From Skeletonema tropicum (lineage: Eukaryota > Bacillariophyta > Thalassiosirophyceae > Thalassiosirales > Thalassiosiraceae): a stretch of DNA of 64,000 bases. Position 1 is the first letter of the stretch, and each line of letters begins with the position of its first letter. Below are positions 9,946 to 21,327 of the stretch, piece after piece. The notes beneath the pieces are model-generated. The model saw nothing but the letters and a program-made list of their open reading frames with translations. It was not told the DNA's origin and ran no database searches. Made by a program: the position numbers and the translations under genes. The stretch is from assembly GCA_037178625.1 (NCBI GenBank), contig CM074130.1, forward strand, positions 3,472,001-3,536,000, read 5' to 3'.

Positions 9946-11873
9946 TTAATTCTGTACAATAATTGATCCCAAACCAAATGTCATTGCAACAATTCCAAGA
10001 ATGATGTAGCCAATTGCAATGCAAAACTCCGTCATGGTTGGTACTGTTTTGTCCATTTCAATCTTCACTTCGACGGAGGTCATTGAATCAATACGGCAAA
10101 ATGGCTTTGATTGCATCTCTGAATCTTGAGGGTTCTCCAGAGAAGTCACGTAACGGGTTGCCGAATTTTGATCCAACAATGATGATGTCTCTGAACTACC
10201 GACCGGTATTTGAGTCGAAGGAGGGATTACATGATTTTGAGCCATTTGTGTGCCTGCACGTATTGGTTTCACAGTCACTCTTCTTGGCAATATAATGCCA
10301 GGCGATATGAGCATCTCTTGTTCAAAATGAGCAGCCAACTGCTTCTCTCCAATTTGAGCGACAAGGCACCAAATGGGCATCCCTAGTGCATACCATAAGA
10401 TTGTGTCTCGTGTTGCAGTTTCTTCATTAGCTTCTATTGTATTTTCACTGTGCTGCCCGTCTTGCCTAGGGAACCCATAGCAACTATGCGACGGGTCATG
10501 CCATCGGGAACGAACTAAATTCAAAAATATGTTCCCATAAACTGCAAGGTAGCTCGCCCCTGGCCCAATGTAGGCAATGCTTGTGCCTCCTATTGCACCA
10601 GTAGCTGCAAGCACGCTGCCTGTCTTCTCCAAAAAGGTACCAGCAAGTAGTGAAGAGAAGTACAGTACCAAGGTAAGAATGATCCTTCTATCACTGCGTG
10701 TCAGAACCCGCGCATCGTCTCCCTCGTGGGCGCTGACTCCCTTGAACAACAGGACCATGCAAGCATGTCTTGCTATGTACAAATTGATCGGGTATGCGAA
10801 AAACATCGTGGTCAACGAGAGTGCTCTGCTTACTACGCCAGACCAGTGATTTGGGTTCATATTGTTCAATACATTTCCATCCGAGTTCTCTTGATACGCT
10901 AAGTAGCCTGAAACTCCCATACTAATACGACAATAAAGAAATCAATCAAGGAACCAACGTTACTAAATAGCACAACAAGAATAAATGAAAAATGCATGAA
11001 GAGAAGTCCTTACCACATCTCCAGACACAAGCATGTAAGCATAGCTCCACGAGTTACCTTCTGCCAACGAAATTTGGTCGGCTTTGACATTGAACCCGCA
11101 ATAATGAATGAAGAGTCTTGGCAAACGAATGCAAAGCTGCATACCCCAAAACCAATAAAGAAAGTGCTGAAATCAAGTATCTTCTCGTCTGATATTAGCT
11201 GCATCATACCTCCCGCAGCTGCTACCGATTCTTTGACTGGAGAGTAGAACGCGACTAACGCAACCAAGATTGAGTTCAGAATGACATTGAATTTCGAAGT
11301 CTTTTCTAGATCAGAAATGTCGCGTTGCAAACTAAGTGGAAGGATTATCAGCAGGCTGCTGATGAACATAATCAGTCTCTTGGTGTGATCGTCGTCCGGT
11401 GCATGAAGCAGCACTGGTAAGGTATCTTTGATAATGATCAAATAAGCGATCATGCTGCCAAGTGAGAGCAGAAACATATTGACACTTAGAAAGACAAATC
11501 CAGGCCGACCAAAAGATGCTTCCATGAGCGTCTCGTATGAGTTGACATCAGCAACCTTCCCAAGAGATATTAGTTGCCGTAATGAATATTCCGTGAGGAA
11601 AGCACAAATGATAATCATAACAGTCCCTGACACCAATCCTGCTTCTTTAAGTGCATATGGCATCCCGACAATCCCTGCACCCATACATACGTTGCATAGG
11701 TTTGCATAGGCACCCAAAGCAGATGATTTTCGCTCATCTGTTTTGGTGATTTGGCTTTGTTGCGCCTTTTTGATGAGACGTGGGTTGGATGGCCTCAGAA
11801 AGGGTGACCTTTCTACCGCCGATGGAGCTGCCATGTTCGATCTATCTATGCAAGATGATTGCCTCAAGCGCAT
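9946..11873 (-). CDS. amino acid transporter (AAAP/SLC38-like)
   Basis: There are two exons, 11873-11014 and 10921-9946, with a 92-nt intron (GTAAGG…TTAG) inside a Cys codon. The joined protein has 611 residues. Residues from about 52 begin the classic AAAP start, GAYANLCNVCMGAGIVGMPYALKEAG, and about eleven hydrophobic helices follow. The splice restores CLEMCMGVSGYLAYQEN…LNNM, matching the SLC38/AVT helix-7 to loop motif. Between the last two helices there is a roughly 100-residue polar loop that contains many Ser/Thr. These transporters move neutral amino acids with Na+ or H+ across plasma or vacuolar membranes. Substrate and membrane are not determinable. Splicing is well supported by the restored motif. 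Confidence 0.87.
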
Positions 11874-12241
11874 TAACTTGCTTGGCTGTTGAAAGGGACA
11901 ACTCCTTGCCTTCCTTCCAGTGCCATCAACAGAGCCTACTATCAGCTATCAGCAGCAAGCAGCAAGAGCATGAGATTTTGTGAGAAGGAAGAGGAGTACC
12001 TTTGGATGGAGCGAGGGTGGCGGGAAAGTGCGAAAGTGCACGAGATGTCAGTGGTTCCATTTAGGTGATAGTCCCGATAAGGATTACATTTTTTGAGGTC
12101 CGTCAGCGTCGAATGGAAGTCGTTCTGAAAACTACTTGTCCCTTGTCCTCTTACACTTCTTGGTAGTGCTGCGGGCGGAGGACTACTGATACAATCTACA
12201 ATAAACTTGAATTACATTATATACATTAGCGTGGTGTGGAG
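11874..12241. other. intergenic, no gene seen
   Basis: This 368-bp tract separates two leftward genes and should hold the promoter of the amino acid transporter and the 3' end of the next gene. It includes a tandem-like cagcagcaagcagcaag stretch near 11951. No coding or RNA gene is evident. Confidence 0.4.
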
Positions 12242-13429
12242 TCACGCTTGATGATCCCTACCCATGAGTATTATCCCAACAAAGACAATGACTGATGATA
12301 GAATGAAGCCAAGAATGTTTTTGAGGCCTGGAATTTCTCTGTAGTAAAATATACCCCACATCCCTGATACAATCATTGATGATTGATTCAGAGAGTATCC
12401 CATAAAATTTCCCAACTTCTGTATACTAACAATGCCGGATAAGTTTCCAATTGAGTAGAGAAGTCCAGCCAGCATTCCAGGTCTCAGCATGTCCTTGAAG
12501 TGAAATGAAGGTAACAATTGATAACCTTGTCCCACTGACCTACATTGTACAGCACAAACAATCCAGCGGAGTAGCCAAGCAAACATAACCACAATCATAG
12601 CTGCAATTCCAAAGCTCATTGAGTATCCTATTCCCTGGGTGCTGTGTGGTGGAGCATAATGAAGTGGTACCATGATTGTTGCTGCTAACAATCCATTCAA
12701 GAATGCAAAGAAGAGCCCCAGGTGATACTTGGGGATATGTATTGTCCTCTTACTAATCAGAGGTGGTAGATGGAGGTGTAGCGTTTGATGAGAGTGTGGT
12801 GAAATGCCGCAATGTGGAAAACTCTCCAAGTCTAAAGACACCTGATCTTCTCCTTCAATTGTAGAGCTGTCCCCACTCTCCTTTGGCGAGAGTGGTGTTG
12901 ATTCATCTACTGCTTCGTTCAAGCTGCTATTTACTTTCTTCTTACTCTCCGGCTCGCTTGAGGAAAAGTAGGCAATACCACACAGCCCAATGCACAAGAT
13001 CGACACTGTTTTAACCCCACCCAGAGCACCACTCTTTTGCTTCTCACCAAAAATCATAACTCCCCAAATGTAGCTGATTATTACAATCACGCAGGACCAG
13101 ATGCCTACACTGATCGCTAACCCAGCTCGACGAACTGCGTACACCCCAGCTGTTCCACCAGGCACCCACAAAATTGCTGATAGGAATGCCCAAGACGTAA
13201 AGTCAGACAGTGACCACTTGCGAAACGTATCATCCTCATCCGCCATGATGTTGTTGCAATAAATTAAAATAGAAGATGTCAAAAACACCGTGAATGCCTT
13301 GTAGGATTGAAACACTAGAGGGTCGACATCGACACGAGTTGCTGCCTCGCCTTTCATTGGAACGCCGTAGCTTCCGAAAGATAGAGCGGCGCAGAATGCG
13401 GCCGTGAGGCCGATGAGTTCATCGTTCAT
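12242..13429 (-). CDS. TMEM144/DMT-superfamily multi-pass transporter
   Basis: This is a single-exon protein of 395 residues with about ten hydrophobic helices in two halves, separated by an acidic hydrophilic loop (about 155-215). The start ALSFGSYGVPMKGEAATRVDVDPLVFQSYK resembles the TMEM144 / sugar-transport family motif FGSxxVPxK with a following FQ. Later segments also fit: ILWVPGGTAGVYAVRRAGLAISVGIWS and GLLYSIGNLSGIVSIQKLGNFMGYSLNQSSMIVSGMWGIFYYREI. These match the two inverted halves of drug/metabolite transporters. TMEM144-like proteins are predicted carbohydrate transporters but poorly characterised. Family placement is from motif recognition only; the substrate is unknown. Confidence 0.68.
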   Translation of the reverse strand: MNDELIGLTAAFCAALSFGSYGVPMKGEAATRVDVDPLVFQSYKAFTVFLTSSILIYCNNIMADEDDTFRKWSLSDFTSWAFLSAILWVPGGTAGVYAVRRAGLAISVGIWSCVIVIISYIWGVMIFGEKQKSGALGGVKTVSILCIGLCGIAYFSSSEPESKKKVNSSLNEAVDESTPLSPKESGDSSTIEGEDQVSLDLESFPHCGISPHSHQTLHLHLPPLISKRTIHIPKYHLGLFFAFLNGLLAATIMVPLHYAPPHSTQGIGYSMSFGIAAMIVVMFAWLLRWIVCAVQCRSVGQGYQLLPSFHFKDMLRPGMLAGLLYSIGNLSGIVSIQKLGNFMGYSLNQSSMIVSGMWGIFYYREIPGLKNILGFILSSVIVFVGIILMGRDHQA

Positions 13430-13908
13430 GCCACACAGGTGATATTATATTATCAAAGGACCCTTGCTGGGCTGTGTAGCTTGTGCCTTGGGAAATCTTG
13501 GGAACACAACAACCAGCACCGTCACCATTCACCATCAGCCATCAGCTCTTCACCTCATCAGTAAGTCATCTCCACTACATATTCTCTCTCAGCTCTCGCT
13601 CCAGCGCCTCAAATTCAAACAAAAGGCGTGCGGCACTGTGCGCGGCATCTTCTCTCGAATTCCTACGCAGGTTTATGGTATGTTTTCTGTGCAAGCGGTA
13701 CACGTTGATATTTCGTTGCTCTCGCATTTCTCACTTTCACTTTTCACTGTGACTGTGACAATGAAACATTGGAGACCTCGCCGCTTACTTGCATGCCATT
13801 TGCCGTCAAATAATAATATCATGTCAGCATAATTGAAATTATTTATCGTTGGCAAAGAAGATCCATGAATTCTTATCGGCGACATCATCACAGAGAATAA
13901 TTACCAAA
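13430..13908. promoter_or_regulatory. divergent intergenic region / 5' leader of SUMO E3 gene
   Basis: This 479-bp spacer lies between the TMEM144-like gene and the SP-RING gene. Short open stretches exist here but none has recognisable coding sequence. It should contain both promoters and the 5' leader of the rightward gene. Confidence 0.35.
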
Positions 13909-16880
13909 ATGAATAATCTCAGCAACCTACCAAAGCCCCCTCCATCGTCGCACCCGGTGCAACTGGAGCTATGGCGACGAGTACTATTTCGAAGATACCG
14001 GCAAATCGAAGCGTTGTCTCCTTCCACATTCACTTCGTTTGCCAACGACGTCGCGTCAGATTACGAACAATGTTTACGCGAGAGTAGTGGTCAGATAGAT
14101 TTCTCCAAAAGTCAATACTCCAAGTTCCTTCTCTCTGCCACCACCACGACGGTGGGTGACAACAATAATAAGAACACTGCGCATCAAATTGCATTTCATT
14201 TTCTAGCCCTGTTCTACACTGCCATTGATGAACGGATTTCTCCGCCAGAGAGACAATACGCTCTTGATGTTGTCAAGAGAGCATTTTCGTTGCTTGATGA
14301 TGTATTGAAAGGGAAAGGTAGAACTGACAGTGATACTGTTGCAGGAAAGCGTGGGAGAGACGAACAGGAGGAGGAGGAGGATGGAAAAGAAGAGCATAAT
14401 GCGGCTGAGATGCCAAAGAAAAAACATGCTAGAAAAGATGATCCGCCTCGTATGGATGAGTCAAATAATGCTGAGATAGTTGATAATAATGGTATTCAAA
14501 ACAACCAGACTGGCCGTTCTAATGAAGAAGAGGAGAAGAGTAACAACAACACGTCAACTGTTGAAGCTAATGAGGGAGGTGAAACATCTGCTACTTCTCC
14601 CGGTCCATCTGCGTCAACTTCAAAACATCACGAATCCGATGAAGGCGCAGCGGATAAAATGCATGTTGATGGGAGTAATGATCATTTGGAAACCGCAACG
14701 CAGAGGAATGAACCTGAAAAAACTACAGAGGATACTGTTGGAGGGAAGGAAGACAAGTCTATTGTGCCTCAAAATCAAGGTGGTGCTGCTGCTGCTGACA
14801 ATGAGGATGAAGTTGCTGAACCTCTACCCAGCAAGGAAAGGGGTGATTCTATACCAGAAACTAATGAGGCTGAACTTCTACCCAACAAGGAATTGGATAA
14901 TTCTGTTGAGGAAGCCGTAGTTGCAGATAACAATGTAGCCAAACCTGCCGAAAGTGGCACGATTCGGAATGAAACTCAGTTGAATGGCGAGGCAGAAAAT
15001 GCAGATGAGGTGATAGAAACTGAAGCGGTGAGTATCAATAGATTTATGATTGTCTTGTGCATGCTGTACGATTTTTTGCTTGACATGTTTACTCACATAG
15101 ATATTATCCTCGATGAATTCAGGCATCCTCTCACTCGTCTGAACCGACTAATGAAACTGACAATGCAGGTACCATCGACGTTATTGAACCAGTGTTGGAG
15201 GTGGTAGCCGGTACAAAGCCGATTGATCAAACGCCACTTCCACCTCCACGAGTTTATTCTGGGTTGCGCCACCTCAATTTCTACGCTGATAACTTCGTCC
15301 CTTCTGAAAACGATCCCGAAAAGCAGATTCTGGTTAGTGGTAGCCTTCATCCTCGTGGACCTTGCACAATTCAGTATGATACTGGATATCATCGTCTGAA
15401 CTATGGTGCTACACTAGATGACGAAACATCTCTTAGCATCAATGATAGGCTGGCCAAGTGGGATCCCTACTGGAAGATTGTCGATGTGCTATGCAGGAGA
15501 GACACTGTGACTGATATTGGTCAGACAACAAAAGTGTCAACAAAGACTGCCTCATGTAAAGATGAAACTGGCATCTCGAACCCACCTTCATCATGCGCGA
15601 TGGTCACCGTGGATCTGGCAAAGGAAGGTCGCAACTCTACATCTGCCACAAGGACCACAAATAATGAAGACATGAGTAGAGTCTGGGGGGTCGAATGGGG
15701 CAAAGGAAGCAAAGAGTACAAGAGTGGAGACAGGCGCCTACTGCTTCGTACTCTACCACTCTCGCGTTCTTCAAAAGAGTCAACAAAGCGAGCAGACTGT
15801 CATCTCTGGCCGAAGGGAACTTTCATACAACTCAAAATCGGTGATGAAGTAAAAGAACGGGTGGTAAAGATTTCGCAGCGTCAGCAACAGCGTCATGAAG
15901 TAAGTACTTTATTGTTGTTCTTTGAATGCCCGCATGACTTTTGTCACGTCACTTCTGACATAGTTCCATATTATTACTTTCAGCCGAAAAAGTGGAGGGG
16001 CCAGTCGGAGGTGCTAGACTTGACTCCTCACATTCAAAATACGGATCTTCCTATTGATGTCAAACTTTGCTGCAGAGAGGCAGTGCGAAAGCAAGAGCTC
16101 CCGGCGTACGGAATCGGGACAGAAGTTGTCAAGTTCTTTGAGGATGAAACAGGAAAGCAGCGCCCGTTTCGTGGAGTTGTGGAAAGTTATGACAATCTGT
16201 CGAAGTATTACCGCATTCTGTACGAGGATGAAGATGAAGAGGATCTTTTGCGAGATGAAGTATCCGAAATTTTGGTTACGAAAGTCGATCATGGATCGAA
16301 AGATCCTCCAACAGTTGGATCGTATGCAATTCATGTTGCCATTTGTGAGTATGCAGATCCTGATCGTGTGTTTGACGAACTGACTGGAAAGATAGTTGGA
16401 AGATTTGTGATCCCAGCACAATCACTTGAATCTGTAAAGCAAAAGGCTATTGAGTCCTTGAAGCAACGAACTGCATCAATCGTTGACAGTGCTGGTAATA
16501 ACAGTGATTGTCACGTGTTCTCATTGCTTTGTCCTATTGCGAAGACTGTGATTGATACTCCAGTGAGAGGACGAGATTGCAATCATTTGCAATGCTTTGA
16601 TCTACGAAACTTTCTTCATGCTAACAAAAATCCTTCTGCTGGGAGGTGGAGGTGTGCAGTCTGCCAGAGCTTTCTGTGTTGTGAAGATTTGGTGCGGTGT
16701 GGGCTCTTTGATGCAATGCTTGGAGATCTTCAAACAGATGTGTCTAGTACACGTCACAAGGTTTCTTTTGATACCAGCGGCAGATGGAAACTAATAGAGC
16801 AACAGGTGGAGGTGGCGAAGGCTGAAATTCCAGTCAACAGAGAACCTCGATCCGAACCAGAGGTGATTGATTTGAGTTGA
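13909..16880 (+). CDS. PIAS/Siz-type SUMO E3 ligase (SP-RING) with Tudor-like module
   Basis: I infer three exons: 13909-15027, 15123-15899, 15984-16880 (930 residues). The first intron (95 nt, GTGAGT…TTCAG) is required to stay in frame. The second (84 nt, GTAAGT…TTTCAG) is a multiple of three without a stop, so an unspliced form would also be open. Residues 100-390 are acidic and disordered. About 672-730 look like a Tudor/Agenet-type fold (GTEVVKFF…FRGVVESYD…YRILYEDEDEEDL). About 814-880 form the SP-RING: CPIAKTVIDTPVRGRDCNHL followed by QCFD, then WRCAVC and a late GLF, as in PIAS1 and Siz1. SP-RINGs recruit Ubc9 to transfer SUMO. The carboxy end EVIDLS resembles a SUMO-interacting motif. 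No SAP or clear PINIT domain was recognised. Confidence 0.82.
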
Positions 16881-17499
16881 ATTCAATGAACAAAAGAGAC
16901 ATACATTGAAGAAAATGAACATGAATGTTACAATACATAGAAATACTTGCATGCAATAAAAAAATAATGCCGTTCGTAGCGTGAGGGCTGTCAGAAGGTG
17001 ATTATTCCATCTGTGTGTTGTTGTGTTAGTTGCCTCTACCGCTTAGCCTACTAAAGCACCTACTTAAAGCCCTGTTGAAGAGGGTGCACGATCAAAATAA
17101 TCAAGTCATAGACTGGACCTCGGTTCTTGCTCATCATCGCTCTGTCCTTCTCTGCATGCACTAGTGCTTTTACGCTTAAAACTATCTAGACAACCGATGC
17201 GAAAAACCCACACGATGCAATGAATGCATTGGTTGCACGAACAACCAAAAGAGAATGGCAGGGCGGCAGCAAGCAAGCTCGCTCAGACCAGGGGATGACG
17301 GAAAAGTGGGGATAGAGTCCGGACACCCGCTTGCCTGTCCATCACCACAACGAAGCCTAATATGTACTGATCACTGTATGTCTATCCCATTATGAAGTAT
17401 GGTTATGACCCACTCAACATAAGTAACACTGAAGATATCCCACAAAGCAAGTCAGAATAACCGACGTTGTGTACGGCGCTAGCAATATAAGATTAAATC
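16881..17499. other. intergenic, no gene seen
   Basis: This 619-bp tract holds the 3' end of the SP-RING gene and the upstream region of the PH-domain gene. It is moderately AT-rich with a gcatgcactagtgc dyad-like stretch (about 17153-17166). I see no coding, tRNA or repeat signal. Confidence 0.4.
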
Positions 17500-19098
17500 A
17501 TGTCCAATAATCATCAACATCTCTCCGAGCTGTCTGTTCAACTGCGCAAGCTGCAGAACGAGAATAATGCTCAAGCAAGTGAAATTGATCGTCTAGAAAG
17601 ACAAATACGAATTTTATCGGAGTTGAGAGGGGTATCGATACATGAGTTACGTGATACTCTAAGGTTGGCATGTGAAGGTGAAGCACATGGTGAACTACGT
17701 GCTGTCGTTGGGAAGCTGCAAGCAAAGGTTGACAACGCTGGTCTTATTGATAGCAGTGGAGGGCTCGGGAAGAAGGACTTTGCTCCTCAAGATAAATCAC
17801 GTGCACGTCTCGCCCTCGAACTGCGTGTTGGTGAGTTAGAGGAGCTCGAGAACACACTGCGGGCTGAATTGTCATCATTATATCAGCGCATTGCTCGGCT
17901 AACAGAAAATAACACAACTCTGAAGACCGAGACCTTGCAGCAGAAAGCGCAATTGGAGGAGAGCGAACGTAGATGGAGGGCAAAAGAAGAGGAAGAAATA
18001 AAGAAGGGCAGTATGATTGCTGTGCCGATGGCTTCGCCCAGTGTTGGGAGTTACAACTATTCTGACTTCGCCGTTGGTAATACACAGGTGTCACAGGTTG
18101 ATCAAAATCGCCTTCTAGCCGCTGAAACTGCTCTAGCGGGTGAGAAGGAGCAACGATCCCTATTGGAATCTCAAATGCAATCGACAAACAAATCGTATGA
18201 ATTGAAGATAGATCAATATCAACATCGTGTTCAATTTCTAGAAGGTCAAATCAATGATTTGGAACAGCAGATGAATTCACTCTACGTTGCATTTGATATG
18301 ATGCAAACTGAGAGAACAAAAGAGAGAGAGAATACCTTGATGTGGCAGAATAATTTGTTACAAAGCGATGCTGCATTGGCTAGGGAAGAGTCTGAGAAGG
18401 AAAAGGGGAAGCAGCAGCAGTCGCCGGCGTCTACAAGTGGTTATCAGAGTCCAAATCAAAGGAAGACTCCGATCCGAGTAGGACATGCTTCTTACTCAAC
18501 GTCAAACAGTGGAATACCATCAAATCAAAGGAAGACTCCGATCCGAGCAGGACATTCTTCTTATTCCACATCAAACAATGCGACACCATTGCCGAACATA
18601 CCCAGCAGCGTATCGACGCCACAGGCAAGTGTCGAGCCAGCTGTGCACCAGCCTATTATCAAAGGACATCTTTTACTACTACTCGACAGTCATGATCAAC
18701 CTCTATCACCACAGGCGAGCATGGCGCCATCTGCATCACAACCAAAGCGTAAATTACTACTCAAAACACCCTCTAGGAGGCGGATGTCTCCTTCTCTGGG
18801 ATTGAAAAAGCAATACTGTGTTCTGCACGGATCCAACGGACTGTATCAGCTTCGATATGGCGACACGTTCACCAGTGCTTGCACTGGTGTACATGAATTT
18901 ATTACTACCGGCGTTTCTTCAATTGAGCATACAGAGAGATCAAACCGGTTTGAGTACGGATTTGAAATAGTTATTAATTCCAGCGAAGATTCTCCCTCTC
19001 TGTGTTGTGCTGCACAAAGTGAAGAAGACTTTCTGAGGTGGATGGCTGCGTTGATGGGTGTGATAGAAGATGATAACAACCACAGTGTTGACTGTTAA
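17500..19098 (+). CDS. coiled-coil protein with C-terminal PH domain
   Basis: This is a single-exon protein of 532 residues. Residues 1-120 and about 205-300 are heptad-rich coiled coil (LRKLQNENNAQASEIDRLERQ; QYQHRVQFLEGQINDLEQQM). A low-complexity linker holds a 27-residue direct repeat (NQRKTPIRVGHASYSTSNS and NQRKTPIRAGHSSYSTSNN, about 317-370). Residues about 434-523 form a PH domain: KKQYCVLHGSNGLYQLRYG, ISSIE-like central strands, a YGFEIVINS strand and the closing helix EEDFLRWMAALMGVI with its invariant Trp. PH domains bind phosphoinositides or proteins. The combination suggests a membrane-associated scaffold; no catalytic domain is present. It is convergent with the Nudix gene, 24 bp apart. 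Confidence 0.75.
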   Translation: MSNNHQHLSELSVQLRKLQNENNAQASEIDRLERQIRILSELRGVSIHELRDTLRLACEGEAHGELRAVVGKLQAKVDNAGLIDSSGGLGKKDFAPQDKSRARLALELRVGELEELENTLRAELSSLYQRIARLTENNTTLKTETLQQKAQLEESERRWRAKEEEEIKKGSMIAVPMASPSVGSYNYSDFAVGNTQVSQVDQNRLLAAETALAGEKEQRSLLESQMQSTNKSYELKIDQYQHRVQFLEGQINDLEQQMNSLYVAFDMMQTERTKERENTLMWQNNLLQSDAALAREESEKEKGKQQQSPASTSGYQSPNQRKTPIRVGHASYSTSNSGIPSNQRKTPIRAGHSSYSTSNNATPLPNIPSSVSTPQASVEPAVHQPIIKGHLLLLLDSHDQPLSPQASMAPSASQPKRKLLLKTPSRRRMSPSLGLKKQYCVLHGSNGLYQLRYGDTFTSACTGVHEFITTGVSSIEHTERSNRFEYGFEIVINSSEDSPSLCCAAQSEEDFLRWMAALMGVIEDDNNHSVDC

Positions 19099-19122
19099 TT
19101 GCATGATTTCATTTGAGGTTTA

Positions 19123-19830
19123 TCAATCAGATCCCTTCAACATCTTTTGTAAGAAAGATCCCATAGCTTCACAATATTGCTCAGTTCTCGGCGCATAATT
19201 GTCATCTCCCTTTGTTAATGCTGATAACAACTTCGAAGCTGGAACCCAAGAAACTCCACTCACTTCTTCCCCTCCCAGAGCCATCTTGGTCTCGCTATTC
19301 CCGTGTAGAAAGAACACATGCTCGAATGCATTACATCCGCCTAACGGTGCTTGTTCAGCTGGTATCGTGAAAGCATACTGTAATTCTTCAGCATTAGCGG
19401 TTATCCCCAGTTCTTCGGCCAACTCGGCAAGTGCAGTTTCTATTATGCTCTTTCCTTTTTCCACATGGCCTGCAGAGCTAATGTCCCACTTAATAATTTG
19501 TATAGAATTGAACAATTAGTCTAGAGTTTGTGATTTGGTGTGTATCACGGATTCTGCAACAGCAACATGATGACTTACTCTGCCTGGAAATGTATCTTTC
19601 TTCATAGAACGCTTTTGAAGCAGAATCGATGACGACGCTGTATTTACAATCCATATATGAACGCTACAGTGCCAAAGACCTTGCTTATGACATACTTCAC
19701 GCGTGGTGAATGAAGCTGTCGATGTTGGAGAATCAACATGAGGATCAAAATTCTCTGGCGGCGGCTCCATAATCTCGAACACTTCATTTGGGTCTTGCGC
19801 ACTATCCAGTGCATGCGGGTTAGCCTCCAT
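19123..19830 (-). CDS. Nudix hydrolase (IPP-isomerase-like subgroup)
   Basis: There are two coding exons, 19830-19579 and 19488-19123; a 90-nt intron (GTAAGT…TTAAG) joins …DTFPGR to WDISSAGHV. This restores the typical KDTFPG-x-WDISSAGH start of the Nudix fold (205 residues in total). The Nudix box is GHVEKGKSIIETALAELAEELGI. The three glutamates that bind metal are present, but the usual Glu at box position 7 is Lys and the Arg at 15 is Ala. Such proteins cleave nucleoside-diphosphate-linked compounds. The pattern HIWIVN…LLQKRS resembles isopentenyl-diphosphate isomerase-like Nudix enzymes. A likely 5'-UTR intron spans 19926-19856 (GTAAGT…TTACAG). Activity is uncertain because of the altered box. 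Confidence 0.8.
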
Positions 19831-20244
19831 CGTGTCGTGGTATGATGTAATAGTTCTGTAATGATTAAGATTTTAGTAATACGATGGCCCAAAGCCCAAA
19901 CAATAACGGCATGCAAACCTACTTACAGTTATTTACAACCTTGAGCCAAGAGCCAGCGCAGCGACGATGCGGAGTGCGAGCTAGAAGCTAGAGTGCGAGT
20001 TATATAGTGCGTGGGGATATATATATGAAAAAAATGGAGGAGAGGAGTGCCGCTTTCCCTTTTTTGAGATGCCGTACCCGACCACTCCCATCTACTCACA
20101 AAATTGATTTGTTCCACAATCACGTAAGTAGATTGAAAAATGTCAGGTACATTGCACTGATACGGACGCAAAGAACACATGGTCATCTCATTATTAACAA
20201 GCAAGAGAGTGCGAAGAAACTTCATTTCGAATTAATGTCATAGA

Positions 20245-21327
20245 ATGAAGGCGTTTTCACAATTTTGTATGATCGTGCTTGCCTGTGGGCTGGCGATACC
20301 AGTGGTTGGCCGCAGTGATATCTTTTGCCTTACTCGGGACGACTGCAAAGAGAGACAGAATGAATTGGGCTTGAAAAAATTCAAGAGCGGCAGATATTCA
20401 AATATGGGACGGGGCTGCTTTTCAAAGTTTGACACTCTCTATTGGAGTACGGGTGGCTCGTACAAGCAAAAGACAACCTATGATTTAGGTTGGTCGGCCA
20501 AGGTGCGTGTCACGTGTGAGCAAATCTCAACTGTGGCACCCTCAAATGCGCCGACGACTGCCCCCACAAATGTACCGACGACGACTGCCCCAACAAATGT
20601 ACCGACGACGACTGCCCCCACAAATGTACCGACGACTACTCCTGTCGTCACAGATACACCCACGAGACAACCGGTCAAAAGCACAATACCAACTTCGGCA
20701 CCTACATTGACATCAAACAACTATACTGTATATCAGACTTCGACCTTACAGGACGATAATGATGTCAAGCTTACTGAATCTGTGTTTGCTAGTGATGAGT
20801 CTGTACCAGAGGTTGAAAGCGCTGTACAAGTAGAGGTCGCCGAAGCATATCTCACCAACTCAAAACCAGCAGAAGCTTCTCATCGTTTTTTGGAAATTGG
20901 TGTCGCAGGTTTTTCGGTAGGTTTACTTTTTGTTGCTGCATTGATCCACAGATCTAGACAGCGATCTGAATCCCAAAATAGGAATAATGAGCCAATCGCT
21001 GAAGTATCGGTGGAAAATTCAAGATCAGAATCCTTTGACACAGAAAATCTCAGTACGAATCCCTTCGCCCAAAATATGATGGAGATAGCTGAAGCTGCAA
21101 GTGAAAATACGGATGGCATGAGCTGCTGGATTCCAACTGACTATAACCAACAATCTCTGGATGCATCAACAAGCTTCGGAGACGGGACAAGTGAACTCAT
21201 GTGGAGCAGTGTTGGTACAAGCATTAGTGCTAGTGTTGGTACAAGCATAAGTGCTAGTGTTGGTACTGAATCAACATACACAGAGGAAGGATCTGTCAAG
21301 ACAACCAAGATATCAAACATCACATGA
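20245..21327 (+). CDS. mucin-like single-pass surface protein
   Basis: This is a single-exon protein of 360 residues that I do not recognise beyond its layout. It has a signal peptide (1-22, …IPVVG), a small Cys-containing ectodomain (Cys at about 28, 34, 60, 92), a Thr/Pro stalk with three to four copies of a TTAPTNVPT unit (about 103-140), a transmembrane helix near 216-237 (FSVGLLFVAALI followed by RSRQR), and a cytoplasmic acidic tail. The tail ends with tandem SISASVGT repeats (about 327-345). This is the organisation of a type I glycoprotein with an O-glycosylated stalk. A role in the cell wall or adhesion is plausible but not shown. Confidence 0.6.
   Translation: MKAFSQFCMIVLACGLAIPVVGRSDIFCLTRDDCKERQNELGLKKFKSGRYSNMGRGCFSKFDTLYWSTGGSYKQKTTYDLGWSAKVRVTCEQISTVAPSNAPTTAPTNVPTTTAPTNVPTTTAPTNVPTTTPVVTDTPTRQPVKSTIPTSAPTLTSNNYTVYQTSTLQDDNDVKLTESVFASDESVPEVESAVQVEVAEAYLTNSKPAEASHRFLEIGVAGFSVGLLFVAALIHRSRQRSESQNRNNEPIAEVSVENSRSESFDTENLSTNPFAQNMMEIAEAASENTDGMSCWIPTDYNQQSLDASTSFGDGTSELMWSSVGTSISASVGTSISASVGTESTYTEEGSVKTTKISNIT

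Noticed and set aside
13464..13832. Small + strand open frames before the SP-RING gene
   Set aside because: No family motifs and no Met context; they fit a leader or promoter region better.
20478..20720. Val/Gly/Thr-rich open frame on the - strand
   Set aside because: It is the complement of the Thr/Pro repeats of the mucin-like protein.
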